64,000 nucleotides of DNA from Nonomuraea glycinis (GTDB taxonomy: Bacteria > Actinomycetota > Actinomycetes > Streptosporangiales > Streptosporangiaceae). Below, one piece after another: positions 48,907 through 57,521 of the stretch (position 1 is the stretch's first letter; each line of letters opens with the position of its first letter). The DNA lies in assembly GCF_014646515.1 (NCBI RefSeq), contig NZ_BMNK01000017.1, positions 98,952 to 162,951 on the forward strand. The letters are read 5' to 3'. Under the pieces are notes generated by a model that did no database searches, was not told the origin of the DNA, and saw only the letters and a program-made list of their open reading frames with translations. The translations under genes and the position numbers were made by a program.

Positions 48907-49470
48907 CTGTCTACCTCTTCGCACAACCCCCGCCTGTCCCGTATCGCCCTTGGTGGCGTGGTGCTGACCATGACCGTGACAGCCGGAGGTGTGGTCCTCC
49001 CTGCCACGACGGCGCAGGCGGCGACGACGAGCGAACTCGCCGGCCTCTCCGTGACGAAGGCGGCCAGGTCCGCCAAGTCCGCGAAGCAGGCGAAAGCCGC
49101 TCAGCAACAGGTGATGGCCGGTAAGGCGGTCGCGGTGGCCAAGAAACAGATCGGTGACCCGTACCGTTACGGCGGCACCGGGCCTGGTTCGTTCGACTGC
49201 TCGGGTCTCGTCCAGTTCGCCTGGAAGAAGGCCGGAGTGAAGATCCCGCGCGTCACGTACAGCCAGTTCGCGCGCATCAGGAAGAAGGTCTCCTTCAAGA
49301 ATCTGCGGAAGGGGGACCTGATGTTCTTCAGCGGGCTCGGCCACGTCGGCATGTACGTCGGCGACGGCAAGATGATCCATTCGCCGCGGACAGGCGAACG
49401 GGTGCGCATCGAGAAGCTCTCCAGATGGCGCAAGTCGTCATTCGTGGGTGCCGTACGTCCCGGGTTGTGA
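48907..49470 (+). CDS. Secreted NlpC/P60 hydrolase under the c-di-AMP riboswitch, CTG start
   Basis: The 187-residue protein starts at CTG 48907: AAGGAG lies 5 nt upstream, and the frame then encodes STSSHNPRLSRIALGGVV, a basic N-region before a hydrophobic core and AQA cleavage site. The first GTG (48958) would remove both arginines and leave no ribosome site. The mature part is a short linker and an NlpC/P60 domain with Cys in FDCSGLVQFAWKKAG and His in GLGHVGMYVGDGKMIHSP. It should cut peptidoglycan stem peptides. Confidence 0.85.
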   Translation: MSTSSHNPRLSRIALGGVVLTMTVTAGGVVLPATTAQAATTSELAGLSVTKAARSAKSAKQAKAAQQQVMAGKAVAVAKKQIGDPYRYGGTGPGSFDCSGLVQFAWKKAGVKIPRVTYSQFARIRKKVSFKNLRKGDLMFFSGLGHVGMYVGDGKMIHSPRTGERVRIEKLSRWRKSSFVGAVRPGL

Positions 49471-49478
49471 CCCCGGTC

Positions 49479-49513
49479 CGAAGGCCCCGTCCCTGCCTGG
49501 GACGGGGCCTTCG
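49479..49513 (+). terminator. Perfect 15-bp hairpin after the riboswitch-controlled gene
   Basis: CGAAGGCCCCGTCCC and its exact complement flank TGCCT, 8 bp after the stop. Confidence 0.9.
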
Positions 49514-49582
49514 GCCGTCTCGAGGGCTGTCTGAGGGCTGTCTCGAGGGCCGTCTCGAGGGCCGTCTGAGGGCTGTCTCGGG
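49513..49582. repeat. Six 11-12-bp direct repeats
   Basis: GGC[CT]GTCT[CG]-type units (GGCCGTCTCGAG, GGCTGTCTGAG and variants) are repeated six times directly after the terminator. Units alternate between 11 and 12 bp, pointing to slippage. No coding function is apparent. Confidence 0.85.
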
Positions 49583-49623
49583 GTCGGCTCGCGGCCGCTG
49601 ACCCGCCCGCCGGCTGGGGCGGC

Positions 49624-49629
49624 TAGCAT
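49624..49629 (+). promoter_or_regulatory. -10 box of the peptidase MA-like gene
   Basis: TAGCAT ends 8 nt before the GTG start at 49638, with no Shine-Dalgarno sequence between. Confidence 0.45.
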
Positions 49630-49637
49630 CGGGCAGC

Positions 49638-50444
49638 GTGTCCGTGCGCGTGAACCGTCGAGCGGTGCTGGCGGCCCTGCTGCTCGCCGGGACCGCCACG
49701 GCCGCCGCTCCGGTCCTGCCGGACGTCGCCGGGCTCCACGCCCTGTGGGGCGACGAGGCGATGGTCGTACGAGGGGAGAGCTCTTTCGTCGTCGGGCACC
49801 ACGCGCCCGCCGAGCTTCTCGGCGACCTGGCGCGCCGGGCCGACGTGGCAGGCCGGCGGGTGGCGGCCGTGCTGGGCGGCCGGGTGCGGCCGGTGGTCCT
49901 GGTGCCCGCCTCCACCCCCGAGGCGGCCGGGCTCGCCGGGGTGGCGTCGGTCGACGGGCTGGCCGCCGTGGCGGACGGCGGCCGGGTGATCGTGGTGCCC
50001 GAGTTCTTCGCCCGGCTCACGCCGACCGGCAGGGACGTGGTGCTGACGCACGAGCTGACCCACGTCGCGGCGGGCACCGGCGGGCTGCCGATCTGGCTGC
50101 ATGAGGGCTTCGCCGACTACGTGGCCTACCGGGACGCCGGGCTGCCCCTGCGGGTGGCCGCCGCCGAACTCGCCGCCGAGGTGCGCGCGGGACGCGTGCC
50201 ACGCCGCCTGCCGGGTCCGGCGGACTTCGCCCTCCAGGGGGACGGCGCAAGGCTCGCGCGGGCGTACCAGGAGGCGTGGCTGGCGTGTCGCTTCCTCGCC
50301 GGGCACCGGGGTGAGAGGACCCTGGTGAGGCTCTACCGTGAAGCCCAGGAGGGCGGCGCCGACCGGGCGCTCGCCGCGCTGGGGCTCTCGACCGGCACGC
50401 TGACGGAGCGGTGGCGCGCGTACATGCTGGACCAGTTGGCGTGA
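49638..50444 (+). CDS. Secreted gluzincin metallopeptidase (peptidase MA-like)
   Basis: The 268-residue protein has a basic signal peptide (RVNRRAVLAALLLAGTATAAA) and the zinc motif LTHELTHVAAG near residue 140, followed 17 residues later by HEGFADYVAY with the third ligand. This is the peptidase MA arrangement. Its stop is 73 bp before the M48 protease start used here. The substrate is unknown. Confidence 0.85.
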   Translation: MSVRVNRRAVLAALLLAGTATAAAPVLPDVAGLHALWGDEAMVVRGESSFVVGHHAPAELLGDLARRADVAGRRVAAVLGGRVRPVVLVPASTPEAAGLAGVASVDGLAAVADGGRVIVVPEFFARLTPTGRDVVLTHELTHVAAGTGGLPIWLHEGFADYVAYRDAGLPLRVAAAELAAEVRAGRVPRRLPGPADFALQGDGARLARAYQEAWLACRFLAGHRGERTLVRLYREAQEGGADRALAALGLSTGTLTERWRAYMLDQLA

Positions 50445-50517
50445 GGAGTTGATGTTCGTCTGCTTTCCTCTTGATGCGGGGCGGAGGTCCAGAGAGAAAC
50501 TCGATGAACGGACGCGC

Positions 50518-51954
50518 ATGGACGACCAGAACAGCAACGACACGGCGGACGATGACGCCGGCGTCACCAAGGCGGGTGAGGTGGCCGTAGAGGCCGGCGA
50601 GAGCACCGAACCCGCCGACCGAGCCGTACCACCCGGCACGGGCTCTGGACGGGCCCCAGGGGGGCAGGGGAGAGGCGTGACGGGAGCGGGGGACGAGCGG
50701 CGGGCCGCGTCGCTGCGGCGGCAGGCCGGGGCGGCGCTCGCGGTGCTGGGCGCCGTGCTGGTGGGCGTGGTGGCGTTCACCACGCCGTGGCGGGCGCTGC
50801 CCGCGGCCGCCCCCGCCGTCACACCCGATCCGGCCAGGGACTTCACCGCGGCCCAGGTGGCCAGGTCGCAGGCGTTCGACGCGGCCACCAGCCTGCCCAG
50901 CTACCTGTCGCTCGGGATCGGCCTGGTGTTCGCGGGGCTGCTCGTCGCCACCCCGCTCGGCGCGAAGCTGCTGGGGTGGGTGCGCGGCCCGTGGTGGGTG
51001 CGGGTCCTGCTGGGCGTGTTCGCCATCACCGCGATCGAGGAGGCGCTGCGCTGGCCGCTCGGCATCTGGTTCGAGACGGTGCTGCGCGACTACGGGCTGT
51101 CCACCCAGGACTGGGTGGGGTGGACCGGAGACCGGCTCAAGGGCATCGGCATCAACGCGGCCCTGCTGGCCGTCATGGTCCTGGCGATCGTGGCCCTGGC
51201 GCGCAGGATCAGGCGCTGGTGGATTCCCGCCGCGGTGGGCGCGTTCGCGCTGACCGTGGGCGCCTCCTTCGTCTACCCCGTGGTGTTCGAGCCGGTGTTC
51301 AACGACTTCCACGCCATGCCCGCGGGACCGCTGCGCACCAACCTGATGGCGATGGCCGACCGCGACGGCGTCCCGGTGGAGGACGTTCTGGTGGCCGACG
51401 CCTCCCGCCGTACGACCGCGCTCAACGCCTACGTCTCCGGCTTCGGCGCCACCCGCCGGATCGTGGTCTACGACACCCTGCTGAAGGCGCCGCAGCCCGA
51501 GGTGGAGCTGGTCGTGGCGCACGAGCTGGGCCACGCGAAGAACCGCGACGTGCTCTACGGCACGCTCGTCGGCGCCATGGCGGCCGCGCTCGGCGCGATT
51601 CTGCTGTTTCTCGGCTTCCCGCTCCTGCGCAGGCGTACGGGCATCGCCTCGATCACCGATCCCCGCGCGGTCGGCGTGCTCATCGGGTTGATGACCCTGG
51701 CCACGTTCCTGTCCGGACCCCTGCAGAACGTGCTCAGCCGCGCCATCGAGGCCAGGGCCGACGTCCATGCCCTGGACCTGACGAGAGACCCGGTCACGTT
51801 CGTCGCGATGCAGAAACGCCTGGCAAGCACCAATATTTCCGACTTGTCACCGGATGCGGTGGAATATGTGCTCTATGCGTCTCATCCAACGACTCCTCAG
51901 CGAATCGCCCTGGCGCGTTCCTGGGCAGCGCTGAACGGCGTCCCCGGCCCGTGA
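50518..51954 (+). CDS. M48 family Ste24-like membrane protease
   Basis: The 478-residue protein has an acidic N-terminal tail, about six membrane helices, the zinc motif VVAHELGHAKNRD near residue 330, and the Ste24-type block YPVVFEPVFNDFHAMP. It resembles CAAX prenyl endopeptidases and probably processes membrane proteins. The start is uncertain: ATG 50518 lacks a clear ribosome site, and ATG 50452 just after AGGAG would add 22 residues. It overlaps the next gene by 4 nt. Confidence 0.85.
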   Translation: MDDQNSNDTADDDAGVTKAGEVAVEAGESTEPADRAVPPGTGSGRAPGGQGRGVTGAGDERRAASLRRQAGAALAVLGAVLVGVVAFTTPWRALPAAAPAVTPDPARDFTAAQVARSQAFDAATSLPSYLSLGIGLVFAGLLVATPLGAKLLGWVRGPWWVRVLLGVFAITAIEEALRWPLGIWFETVLRDYGLSTQDWVGWTGDRLKGIGINAALLAVMVLAIVALARRIRRWWIPAAVGAFALTVGASFVYPVVFEPVFNDFHAMPAGPLRTNLMAMADRDGVPVEDVLVADASRRTTALNAYVSGFGATRRIVVYDTLLKAPQPEVELVVAHELGHAKNRDVLYGTLVGAMAAALGAILLFLGFPLLRRRTGIASITDPRAVGVLIGLMTLATFLSGPLQNVLSRAIEARADVHALDLTRDPVTFVAMQKRLASTNISDLSPDAVEYVLYASHPTTPQRIALARSWAALNGVPGP

Positions 51955-53048
51955 CCAAGGTGGTCTTCGTCACGAACGACTTCCCGCCCCGGCCCGGCGG
52001 CATCCAGTCGTTCGTGCACGGCCTCGCCCTGCGCACGCCGGACGTGGCCGTCTACGCCCCGGCCTGGCCCGGGTGCGCCGAGTTCGACCGGCGGCAGCCG
52101 TACCGGATCGTGCGTCACCCGGGCCGGCTCATGCTGCCCACGCCCGCCGTCGCCCGCCGGGCCGCCCGGCTGGTCGCCGAGCACGGCGCCGGCACGGTCG
52201 TGCTCGGGGCGGCGGCGCCGCTCGGCCTGCTCGCCCCGCGCCTGCGCGCGGCGGGCGCGCGGCGGGTGGTGATGCTCACCCACGGCCACGAGGCGTCGTG
52301 GGCGAGCGCGCCGGTCTTCCGCTCGGTGCTGCGCAGGATCGGCGAGCACGCCGACGTGGTCACCTACCTGGGCGAGTACACCCGCGCCCGGCTGGCCGCC
52401 GTGGTCCCGGAGGACAAGCTGGTACGGCTCGCGCCAGGTGTGGACACCGACCTGTTCCGCCCTCCGGCGGCCAGGACGGTGCCGCGCGAGCTGGCGGGGC
52501 TCGGCGGACGGCCGGTGGTGGCGTGCGTGTCCAGGCTGGTGCCGCGCAAAGGGCAGGACCAGCTCATCAGGGCCTGGCCCGAGGTGCTGCGGGCGGTGCC
52601 CGACGCGGTGCTGCTGCTGGTGGGCGGCGGGCCGTACCGGCGCGAGCTGGTCAAGCTCGCCGCGGGCCGCCCGTCGATCGTGTTCACCGGCACCGTCCCC
52701 GCCGCCGACCTGCCCGGCTACTACGCCGCCGCCGACGTCTTCGCCATGCCGTGCCGGACCCGATGGGGCGGCGTGGACGTGGAAGGGCTCGGCATCGTCT
52801 TCCTGGAGGCGTCCGCGACCGGGCTGCCGGTCGTGGCGGGCGACTCCGGCGGCGCGCCCGAGGCGGTACGGCACCGCGAGACCGGCCTCGTCGTCGACGG
52901 CGACAGCGTCGAGGAGATCGCCGCGGCGCTGATCGAGCTGCTGGCCAACCCCGACCAGGCGCGCAAGCTCGGCGCGGCCGGCCGCGACTGGATCGCCGCA
53001 CAGTGGTCCTGGGACCAGGCGGCCGCCCGCTTCCGAGCCCTGCTCTAG
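51951..53048 (+). CDS. pimB: GT4 mannosyltransferase, PimB-like
   Basis: The 365-residue enzyme has the GT-B opening NDFPPRPGGIQSFVHGLA, the acceptor-side HGHEASWA, the donor region RLVPRKGQDQLI and the EX7E motif in EGLGIVFLEASATGLP. By sequence style and position (before fadD15 and near the NlpC gene) it matches PimB' (Rv2188c), which adds the second mannose to phosphatidylinositol mannoside using GDP-mannose. The GTG start overlaps the M48 stop. Its stop codon begins a tandem repeat. Confidence 0.85.
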   Translation: MTKVVFVTNDFPPRPGGIQSFVHGLALRTPDVAVYAPAWPGCAEFDRRQPYRIVRHPGRLMLPTPAVARRAARLVAEHGAGTVVLGAAAPLGLLAPRLRAAGARRVVMLTHGHEASWASAPVFRSVLRRIGEHADVVTYLGEYTRARLAAVVPEDKLVRLAPGVDTDLFRPPAARTVPRELAGLGGRPVVACVSRLVPRKGQDQLIRAWPEVLRAVPDAVLLLVGGGPYRRELVKLAAGRPSIVFTGTVPAADLPGYYAAADVFAMPCRTRWGGVDVEGLGIVFLEASATGLPVVAGDSGGAPEAVRHRETGLVVDGDSVEEIAAALIELLANPDQARKLGAAGRDWIAAQWSWDQAAARFRALL

Positions 53049-53138
53049 CGCCGGTCGCCGGTGTGGAGCGCGTTTTCTGGCGCTGGCCGCCGGTGTAGGG
53101 CGCCTGTCTAGTGCTGGTCTCCCGTGTAGAGCGCCTCG
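53045..53138. repeat. Three ~31-bp copies of the acyl-CoA ligase tail
   Basis: Units lie at 53045-53076, 53077-53107 and 53108-53138. The third is the coding end of the ligase. Read on the minus strand, they would encode ALYTGDQH-stop (real), ALYTGGQRQ and ALHTGDRR-stop. The first unit also overlaps the pimB stop. Confidence 0.85.
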
Positions 53139-54886
53139 ATGTCGGCGGCGAAGTCCTTGGCGATGAGGTTGCGCTTGACCTTGAGCGTCGGCGTCAGGTG
53201 GCCGCTCTCCTCGGTGATGTCGGCGGCGAGCACCGTGAACTTCTTGATCTGCTCGGGCTTGGACACCATGCTGTTGGCCCGGTCGACCGCCCCCTGCACC
53301 TGCGCCCGGATCCGCGCGTCGGCGCTCAGCTCGGCCGGCGCGGCGGCGGACAGCCCGTTGGCCGGCGCCCACTGCTCCAGCGCCTCGGGGTCCAGCGTGA
53401 TCAGGGCCGCCACGAACGGCCGCCCGTCACCCACGACCATGGCCTGGGAGATCAGCGGATGCGCCCGCAGGGCGTCCTCCAGCGGGGCGGGCGCGACGTT
53501 CTTGCCCGCGGCCGTCACCAGGATCTCCTTCTTACGGCCGGTGATGCGCAGGTAGCCGTCGGCGTCGAGCTCGCCCACGTCGCCCGTGTGGAACCAGCCG
53601 TCGGCGTCGATCACCTCGGCCGTGGCCACGTCGTTGCGCCAGTAGCCGCCGAACACGTTGCGCCCCTTGGCCAGCACCTCGCCGTCGTCGGCGATGCGCA
53701 GGGTGACGCCCGGCAGGGGCTTGCCCACGGTGCCGATCTTGTTGCCGCCCGGCATGTTGACCGAGCAGGGGGCGGAGGTCTCGGTCAGGCCGTAGCCCTC
53801 GAAGACCTCGATGCCGACGCCCTTGAAGAAGTGGCCCAGCCGCTCGCCCAGCGCGGATCCGCCGGACACCGCCGCCGACAGCCTGCCGCCCGTCGCCGCG
53901 CGGAGTTTGCCGTACACGAGCCTGTCGAACAGGGCGTGCCGCAGCCGGAGTCCGACGCCCGCCCCACCGGCGCTCTCGGCCTTGCTCCAGGCGACGGCCG
54001 CCTCCACGGCGGCGGCGAAGATCTTGCCCTTGCCGCCCGCGACGGCCTTCTGCTCGGCGCCGTTGTAGACCTTCTCGAAGACGCGGGGCACGCCCAGCAG
54101 GAACGTGGGCTTGAAGCTCTGCAGGTCGGGGGCGACGTTCTTCATGTTCGGGGTGTGCGCGATGACCGCGCCCGCCTCGATGAGCACCACCTGGATCATG
54201 CGCGCGAAGATGTGCGCCAGCGGCAGGAACAGCAGCCCGGACGGCTCCTTGCCGAAGAACAACGGCTCCAGCGGCCCCGACGCCACGTTGCGCGCCGTGA
54301 ACAGCAGGTTGTCGTGGCTGATCAGGCAGCCCTTGGGCCTGCCGGTGGTGCCGGAGGTGTAGACGACCGTCGCCAGGTCGGCGGCGCTCACCCGGGCCCT
54401 GCGCTCGAGCACCTCGGCGTCCTCGGCGCCGGAGCCGTCGAGGACGGCGTCGACCCGCCAGACGTTCTTCAGGGCGGGCGCCGCCTCGCGCACCGCCTCC
54501 TCGTGCGCGTCCAGCTCGACGAAGGCGGCCTTGGCCTCGCTGTCGGACAGGATCCACCTGACCTGCTCGACCGAGGACGTCTCGTAGATCGGCACGGTCA
54601 CCGCGCCGATCGTCCAGATCGCGTAGTCGATGAGGGTCCACTCGTAGCGGGTGCGCGACACCAGCGCCACCCGGTCACCGTGCTCGATCCCGGCCGAGAC
54701 CAGCCCCCGGGCGAGCGCGACCACCTGGTCACGGAACTCGCCCGCGGTGACGACGGGCCAGCCGTCACCGACCTTGCGGCGCATGATGACCCGGCCGGGT
54801 TCCTGCTCACCCCGTTCGAAGACGGTGTCGGTCAGACAGGCTGAGGCGGGAACATCCACCAGCACGGGAACGGTGTACTCGCGCAC
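53108..54886 (-). CDS. Long-chain acyl-CoA ligase (AMP-forming), FadD15-like
   Basis: The 592-residue enzyme activates fatty acids through acyl-AMP. It has the P-loop VYTSGTTGRPKGCLISH, the FEGYGLTETSAP motif and the hinge DGWFHTGDVGELDADGYLR, then GRKKEILVTAAGKN with the adenylation Lys. GTG 54886 gives REYTVPVLVDVP and has AGGAGTG upstream; a further-upstream start at 54910 adds an unlikely MHPEECGY. M. tuberculosis fadD15 (Rv2187) is in the same place. Confidence 0.92.
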   Translation of the reverse strand: MREYTVPVLVDVPASACLTDTVFERGEQEPGRVIMRRKVGDGWPVVTAGEFRDQVVALARGLVSAGIEHGDRVALVSRTRYEWTLIDYAIWTIGAVTVPIYETSSVEQVRWILSDSEAKAAFVELDAHEEAVREAAPALKNVWRVDAVLDGSGAEDAEVLERRARVSAADLATVVYTSGTTGRPKGCLISHDNLLFTARNVASGPLEPLFFGKEPSGLLFLPLAHIFARMIQVVLIEAGAVIAHTPNMKNVAPDLQSFKPTFLLGVPRVFEKVYNGAEQKAVAGGKGKIFAAAVEAAVAWSKAESAGGAGVGLRLRHALFDRLVYGKLRAATGGRLSAAVSGGSALGERLGHFFKGVGIEVFEGYGLTETSAPCSVNMPGGNKIGTVGKPLPGVTLRIADDGEVLAKGRNVFGGYWRNDVATAEVIDADGWFHTGDVGELDADGYLRITGRKKEILVTAAGKNVAPAPLEDALRAHPLISQAMVVGDGRPFVAALITLDPEALEQWAPANGLSAAAPAELSADARIRAQVQGAVDRANSMVSKPEQIKKFTVLAADITEESGHLTPTLKVKRNLIAKDFAADIEALYTGDQH

Positions 54887-55013
54887 GTATCCACACTCCT
54901 CCGGGTGCACGCCACGGATGACAGCCTGGACGTTACCGCGATAAGTTACGCGCGGGTAGCCCCTGTCATCCAGGCGTTATGTAGGACGTGCAACACGCTA
55001 GCAGCATGCTCGT

Positions 55014-55019
55014 AGGATG
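55014..55019 (+). promoter_or_regulatory. -10 box of the metallophosphoesterase gene
   Basis: TAGGAT ends 6 nt before ATG 55026, consistent with a leaderless mRNA. It also overlaps an upstream in-frame ATG (55017), which argues against that start. Confidence 0.45.
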
Positions 55020-55025
55020 CCCGGC

Positions 55026-55793
55026 ATGAGGCTCCACGTGGTCAGCGACGTGCACGGCAGGGCCGACGCGCTGGCCCGGGCGGGTGACGGCGCCGACGCC
55101 CTGATCTGTCTCGGCGACCTGATCCTGTTCATCGACTACGCCGACCACGCGCAGGGCATCTTCGCCGACCTGTTCGGCGCCGAGCAGGCCGGCCGGTTCA
55201 TCGCGCTACGCACCGCCAAGCGGTTCGACGAGGCCAGGGCCATGGCCGCCGGGCTGTGGGCGAGCCTGGACGGCGACCCGCGCGAGCACATCGAGCGCAA
55301 CGTGCGCGCCCAGTACCGCGAGCTGTTCGCCGCCATGCCGGTGCCTTCCTACCTCACCTACGGCAACGTGGACATCCCGCGCCTGTGGGGCGACTACCTG
55401 CGGCCGGGCCAGCGGGTGCTCGACGGCGAGACCGTGGAGATCGGCGGCCTGCGCTTCGGCTTCGTGGGCGGCGGCCTCAAGACCGACTACCGCACACCGT
55501 ACGAGATCAGCGACGAGGAGTACGCCGCCAAGGTGGCGGCCGTCGGCGAGGTGGACGTGCTGTGCTGCCACATCCCGCCCGCGGTGCCCGAGCTGCTCTA
55601 CGACGTGGTCGCCAGGCGCTTCGAGCGGGGCAGCGAGGCGACCCTGGAGGCGATCAGGCGCACGCAGCCGCGCTATGCCCTGTTCGGGCATGTGCACCAG
55701 CCGCTCTACCGGCGCACCCGCATCGGCCGCACCGAATGTGTGAACGTCGGCCATTTCCGGGGAAAAGGCGTTCCGTATGTCCTCGAATGGTGA
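55026..55793 (+). CDS. Calcineurin-like metallophosphoesterase
   Basis: The 255-residue protein shows the metal motifs in order: VVSDVHGR, LGDLILF, YGNVDIPRL (GNxD/E), CCHIPP and FGHVHQP. The two-metal site is therefore complete. The substrate is unknown. It diverges from the acyl-CoA ligase gene and precedes the SRPBCC gene. Confidence 0.9.
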   Translation: MRLHVVSDVHGRADALARAGDGADALICLGDLILFIDYADHAQGIFADLFGAEQAGRFIALRTAKRFDEARAMAAGLWASLDGDPREHIERNVRAQYRELFAAMPVPSYLTYGNVDIPRLWGDYLRPGQRVLDGETVEIGGLRFGFVGGGLKTDYRTPYEISDEEYAAKVAAVGEVDVLCCHIPPAVPELLYDVVARRFERGSEATLEAIRRTQPRYALFGHVHQPLYRRTRIGRTECVNVGHFRGKGVPYVLEW

Positions 55794-55819
55794 GCCACCG
55801 CGATCACCCGATTCTGCAC

Positions 55820-55825
55820 TACGGT
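55820..55825 (+). promoter_or_regulatory. -10 box of the SRPBCC gene
   Basis: TACGGT ends 6 nt before ATG 55832; no ribosome site is present. Confidence 0.4.
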
Positions 55826-55831
55826 GGTCGC

Positions 55832-56269
55832 ATGGCTGATCGCACCACTTCGAGCATCACCATCGACGCCGGCCGCGCCGCCGTGATGGCGGTCATCGCC
55901 GACCTGGCGGCCTACCCCGAGTGGGCCGGGCAGGTGAAGAGCACCGAGGTGCTCACCACGGGCGCCGACGGCAGGCCGGAGACGGTCCGGTTCGTCCTCG
56001 ACGCCGGCGTGATCAGCGACACCTACACCCTCGCCTACACCTGGCAGGACGACCGGAGCGTGAGCTGGCGGGTGGCCGAGCCCGGCAAAATGGTCTCGCG
56101 GCTCGACGGGAGTTATCTGCTCGGCGACGCGGGCAGAGGGATCGAGGTGACGTACGAGCTCGCGGTCGACCTCGCCGTCCCCATGATCGGGATGATCAAG
56201 CGCAAGGCGGAGAAGGTGATCGTGGACACCGCCCTCAAGGGTCTCAAGAAGCGCGTCGAAGGCCGCTGA
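55832..56269 (+). CDS. SRPBCC (START-like) lipid/ligand-binding protein
   Basis: The 145-residue protein begins with SSITIDAGRAAVMAVIADL and includes YPEWAGQVKSTEV, typical of polyketide cyclase/START-like folds with a hydrophobic cavity. It is 3 bp upstream of the ArsA-like ATPase, as in M. tuberculosis (Rv2185c-Rv2184c), so the two likely act together. The ligand is unknown. Confidence 0.88.
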   Translation: MADRTTSSITIDAGRAAVMAVIADLAAYPEWAGQVKSTEVLTTGADGRPETVRFVLDAGVISDTYTLAYTWQDDRSVSWRVAEPGKMVSRLDGSYLLGDAGRGIEVTYELAVDLAVPMIGMIKRKAEKVIVDTALKGLKKRVEGR

Positions 56270-56272
56270 GCG

Positions 56273-57487
56273 GTGAGCCCCCGGGTCCTGCTCTTCACGG
56301 GCAAGGGCGGCGTCGGCAAGACGACCGCCGCCGCGGCCACCGCCACCCTCGCCGCCAGGCGCGGGCTCAAGACGCTGGTCGTCTCCACCGACACCGCCCA
56401 CTCGCTGGCCGACGCGCTCGGCGTGCGGCCGGACAGTGCTGATCAGGAGATCGCGCCCGGCCTGCACCTGCACCAGGTCGACACCCAGGCGACGATGGAG
56501 CGCCACTGGGGCGAGCTGCAGGACTACGCCACCAACCTCCTGGTCGAGCTGGGCCTGGACGAGATCACCTCCGAGGAGATCACCGTCCTGCCCGGCGCCG
56601 AGGAGATCATCGCGCTGCTGGAGCTGCGCGAGCACGCCCGCGAGGGCCGCTGGGACGTCATCGTCGTCGACTGCGCCCCCACCGCCGAGACGCTGCGGCT
56701 GCTCGCCCTGCCCGAGGCGCTCGAGTGGCACATGACCAGGCTGATGCCCGTCGGCCGCAAGCTGATGCGGCTGGTCTCCCCGTTCGTGCGCGGCGTGGCC
56801 CGCGTCAGCACGCCGGGGGAGGAGGTCATGGGCGCGGGCGAGCGCCTGCACCGCGGCCTGCTCGAGGTGCGCGAGCTCCTCACCGGCGACCAGGCCTCCG
56901 TGCGCCTGGTGCTCACCCCCGAGTCCGTGGTGCTCGCCGAGGCCCGGCGCACCCTCACCTCACTCAACCTGTACGGCTACCGCGTCGACGCGGTCATCGC
57001 CAACCGGGTCTTCCCCGCCGGTGGCGCCGACGAGTGGCGTGCCCAGTGGGTGGCGGCCCAGTCCAGGCTGCTGGCCGAGGCGGAGGAGTCGTTCGCGCCG
57101 CTGCCCATCCACGTCGTCCCCTACCTGCCGGCCGAGCCGGTCGGCAAGGACGCGCTGGCCGAGGTCGGCGCGGCGCTCTACGGCGAGGCCGACCCGTTCG
57201 CCGCACCCACGGCCGCGCCGCCGCTGCGGCTGGCCGCCGACGAGCTGACCCTCGCCCTGCCCGGCGCCGAGCGGGGCGAGGTCGATCTGGCCCGCAAGGG
57301 CGACGAGCTGATCATCACGGCCGGCCCCTACCGGCGGATCCTGGCGCTGCCCTCGTCGCTGGCCCGCCGGAAGATCAGTGGCGCGGTGCTCCGCGACGGC
57401 GTCCTCCGGGTACGGTTCACCTCGGAGGCGAAACCCGACGAAGCTAACGTAACGGGCCACCCGGATGCGGGACCGGCCGCGACGTGA
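56273..57487 (+). CDS. ArsA/GET3-like ATPase
   Basis: The 404-residue protein has the deviant P-loop FTGKGGVGKTTAAAATA, STDTAHSLADALG (switch I) and VVDCAPTAETLRLLALP. A C-terminal beta domain (LALPGAERGEVDLARKGD) looks like the HSP20-type fold found in actinobacterial homologues. No arsenic genes are nearby, so a targeting or chaperone role is more likely. It corresponds to Rv2184c. The GTG start is at 56273. Confidence 0.88.
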   Translation: MSPRVLLFTGKGGVGKTTAAAATATLAARRGLKTLVVSTDTAHSLADALGVRPDSADQEIAPGLHLHQVDTQATMERHWGELQDYATNLLVELGLDEITSEEITVLPGAEEIIALLELREHAREGRWDVIVVDCAPTAETLRLLALPEALEWHMTRLMPVGRKLMRLVSPFVRGVARVSTPGEEVMGAGERLHRGLLEVRELLTGDQASVRLVLTPESVVLAEARRTLTSLNLYGYRVDAVIANRVFPAGGADEWRAQWVAAQSRLLAEAEESFAPLPIHVVPYLPAEPVGKDALAEVGAALYGEADPFAAPTAAPPLRLAADELTLALPGAERGEVDLARKGDELIITAGPYRRILALPSSLARRKISGAVLRDGVLRVRFTSEAKPDEANVTGHPDAGPAAT

Positions 57488-57521
57488 GCCACGAGGGTGA
57501 GCGCACGAGCCGGGAGGGCAC

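Noticed and set aside
48885..49124. GTG-started 79-codon frame upstream of the second NlpC/P60 gene
   Set aside because: It is out of frame with the NlpC/P60 domain, and its product has no recognisable features; the CTG frame explains the ribosome site and signal peptide.
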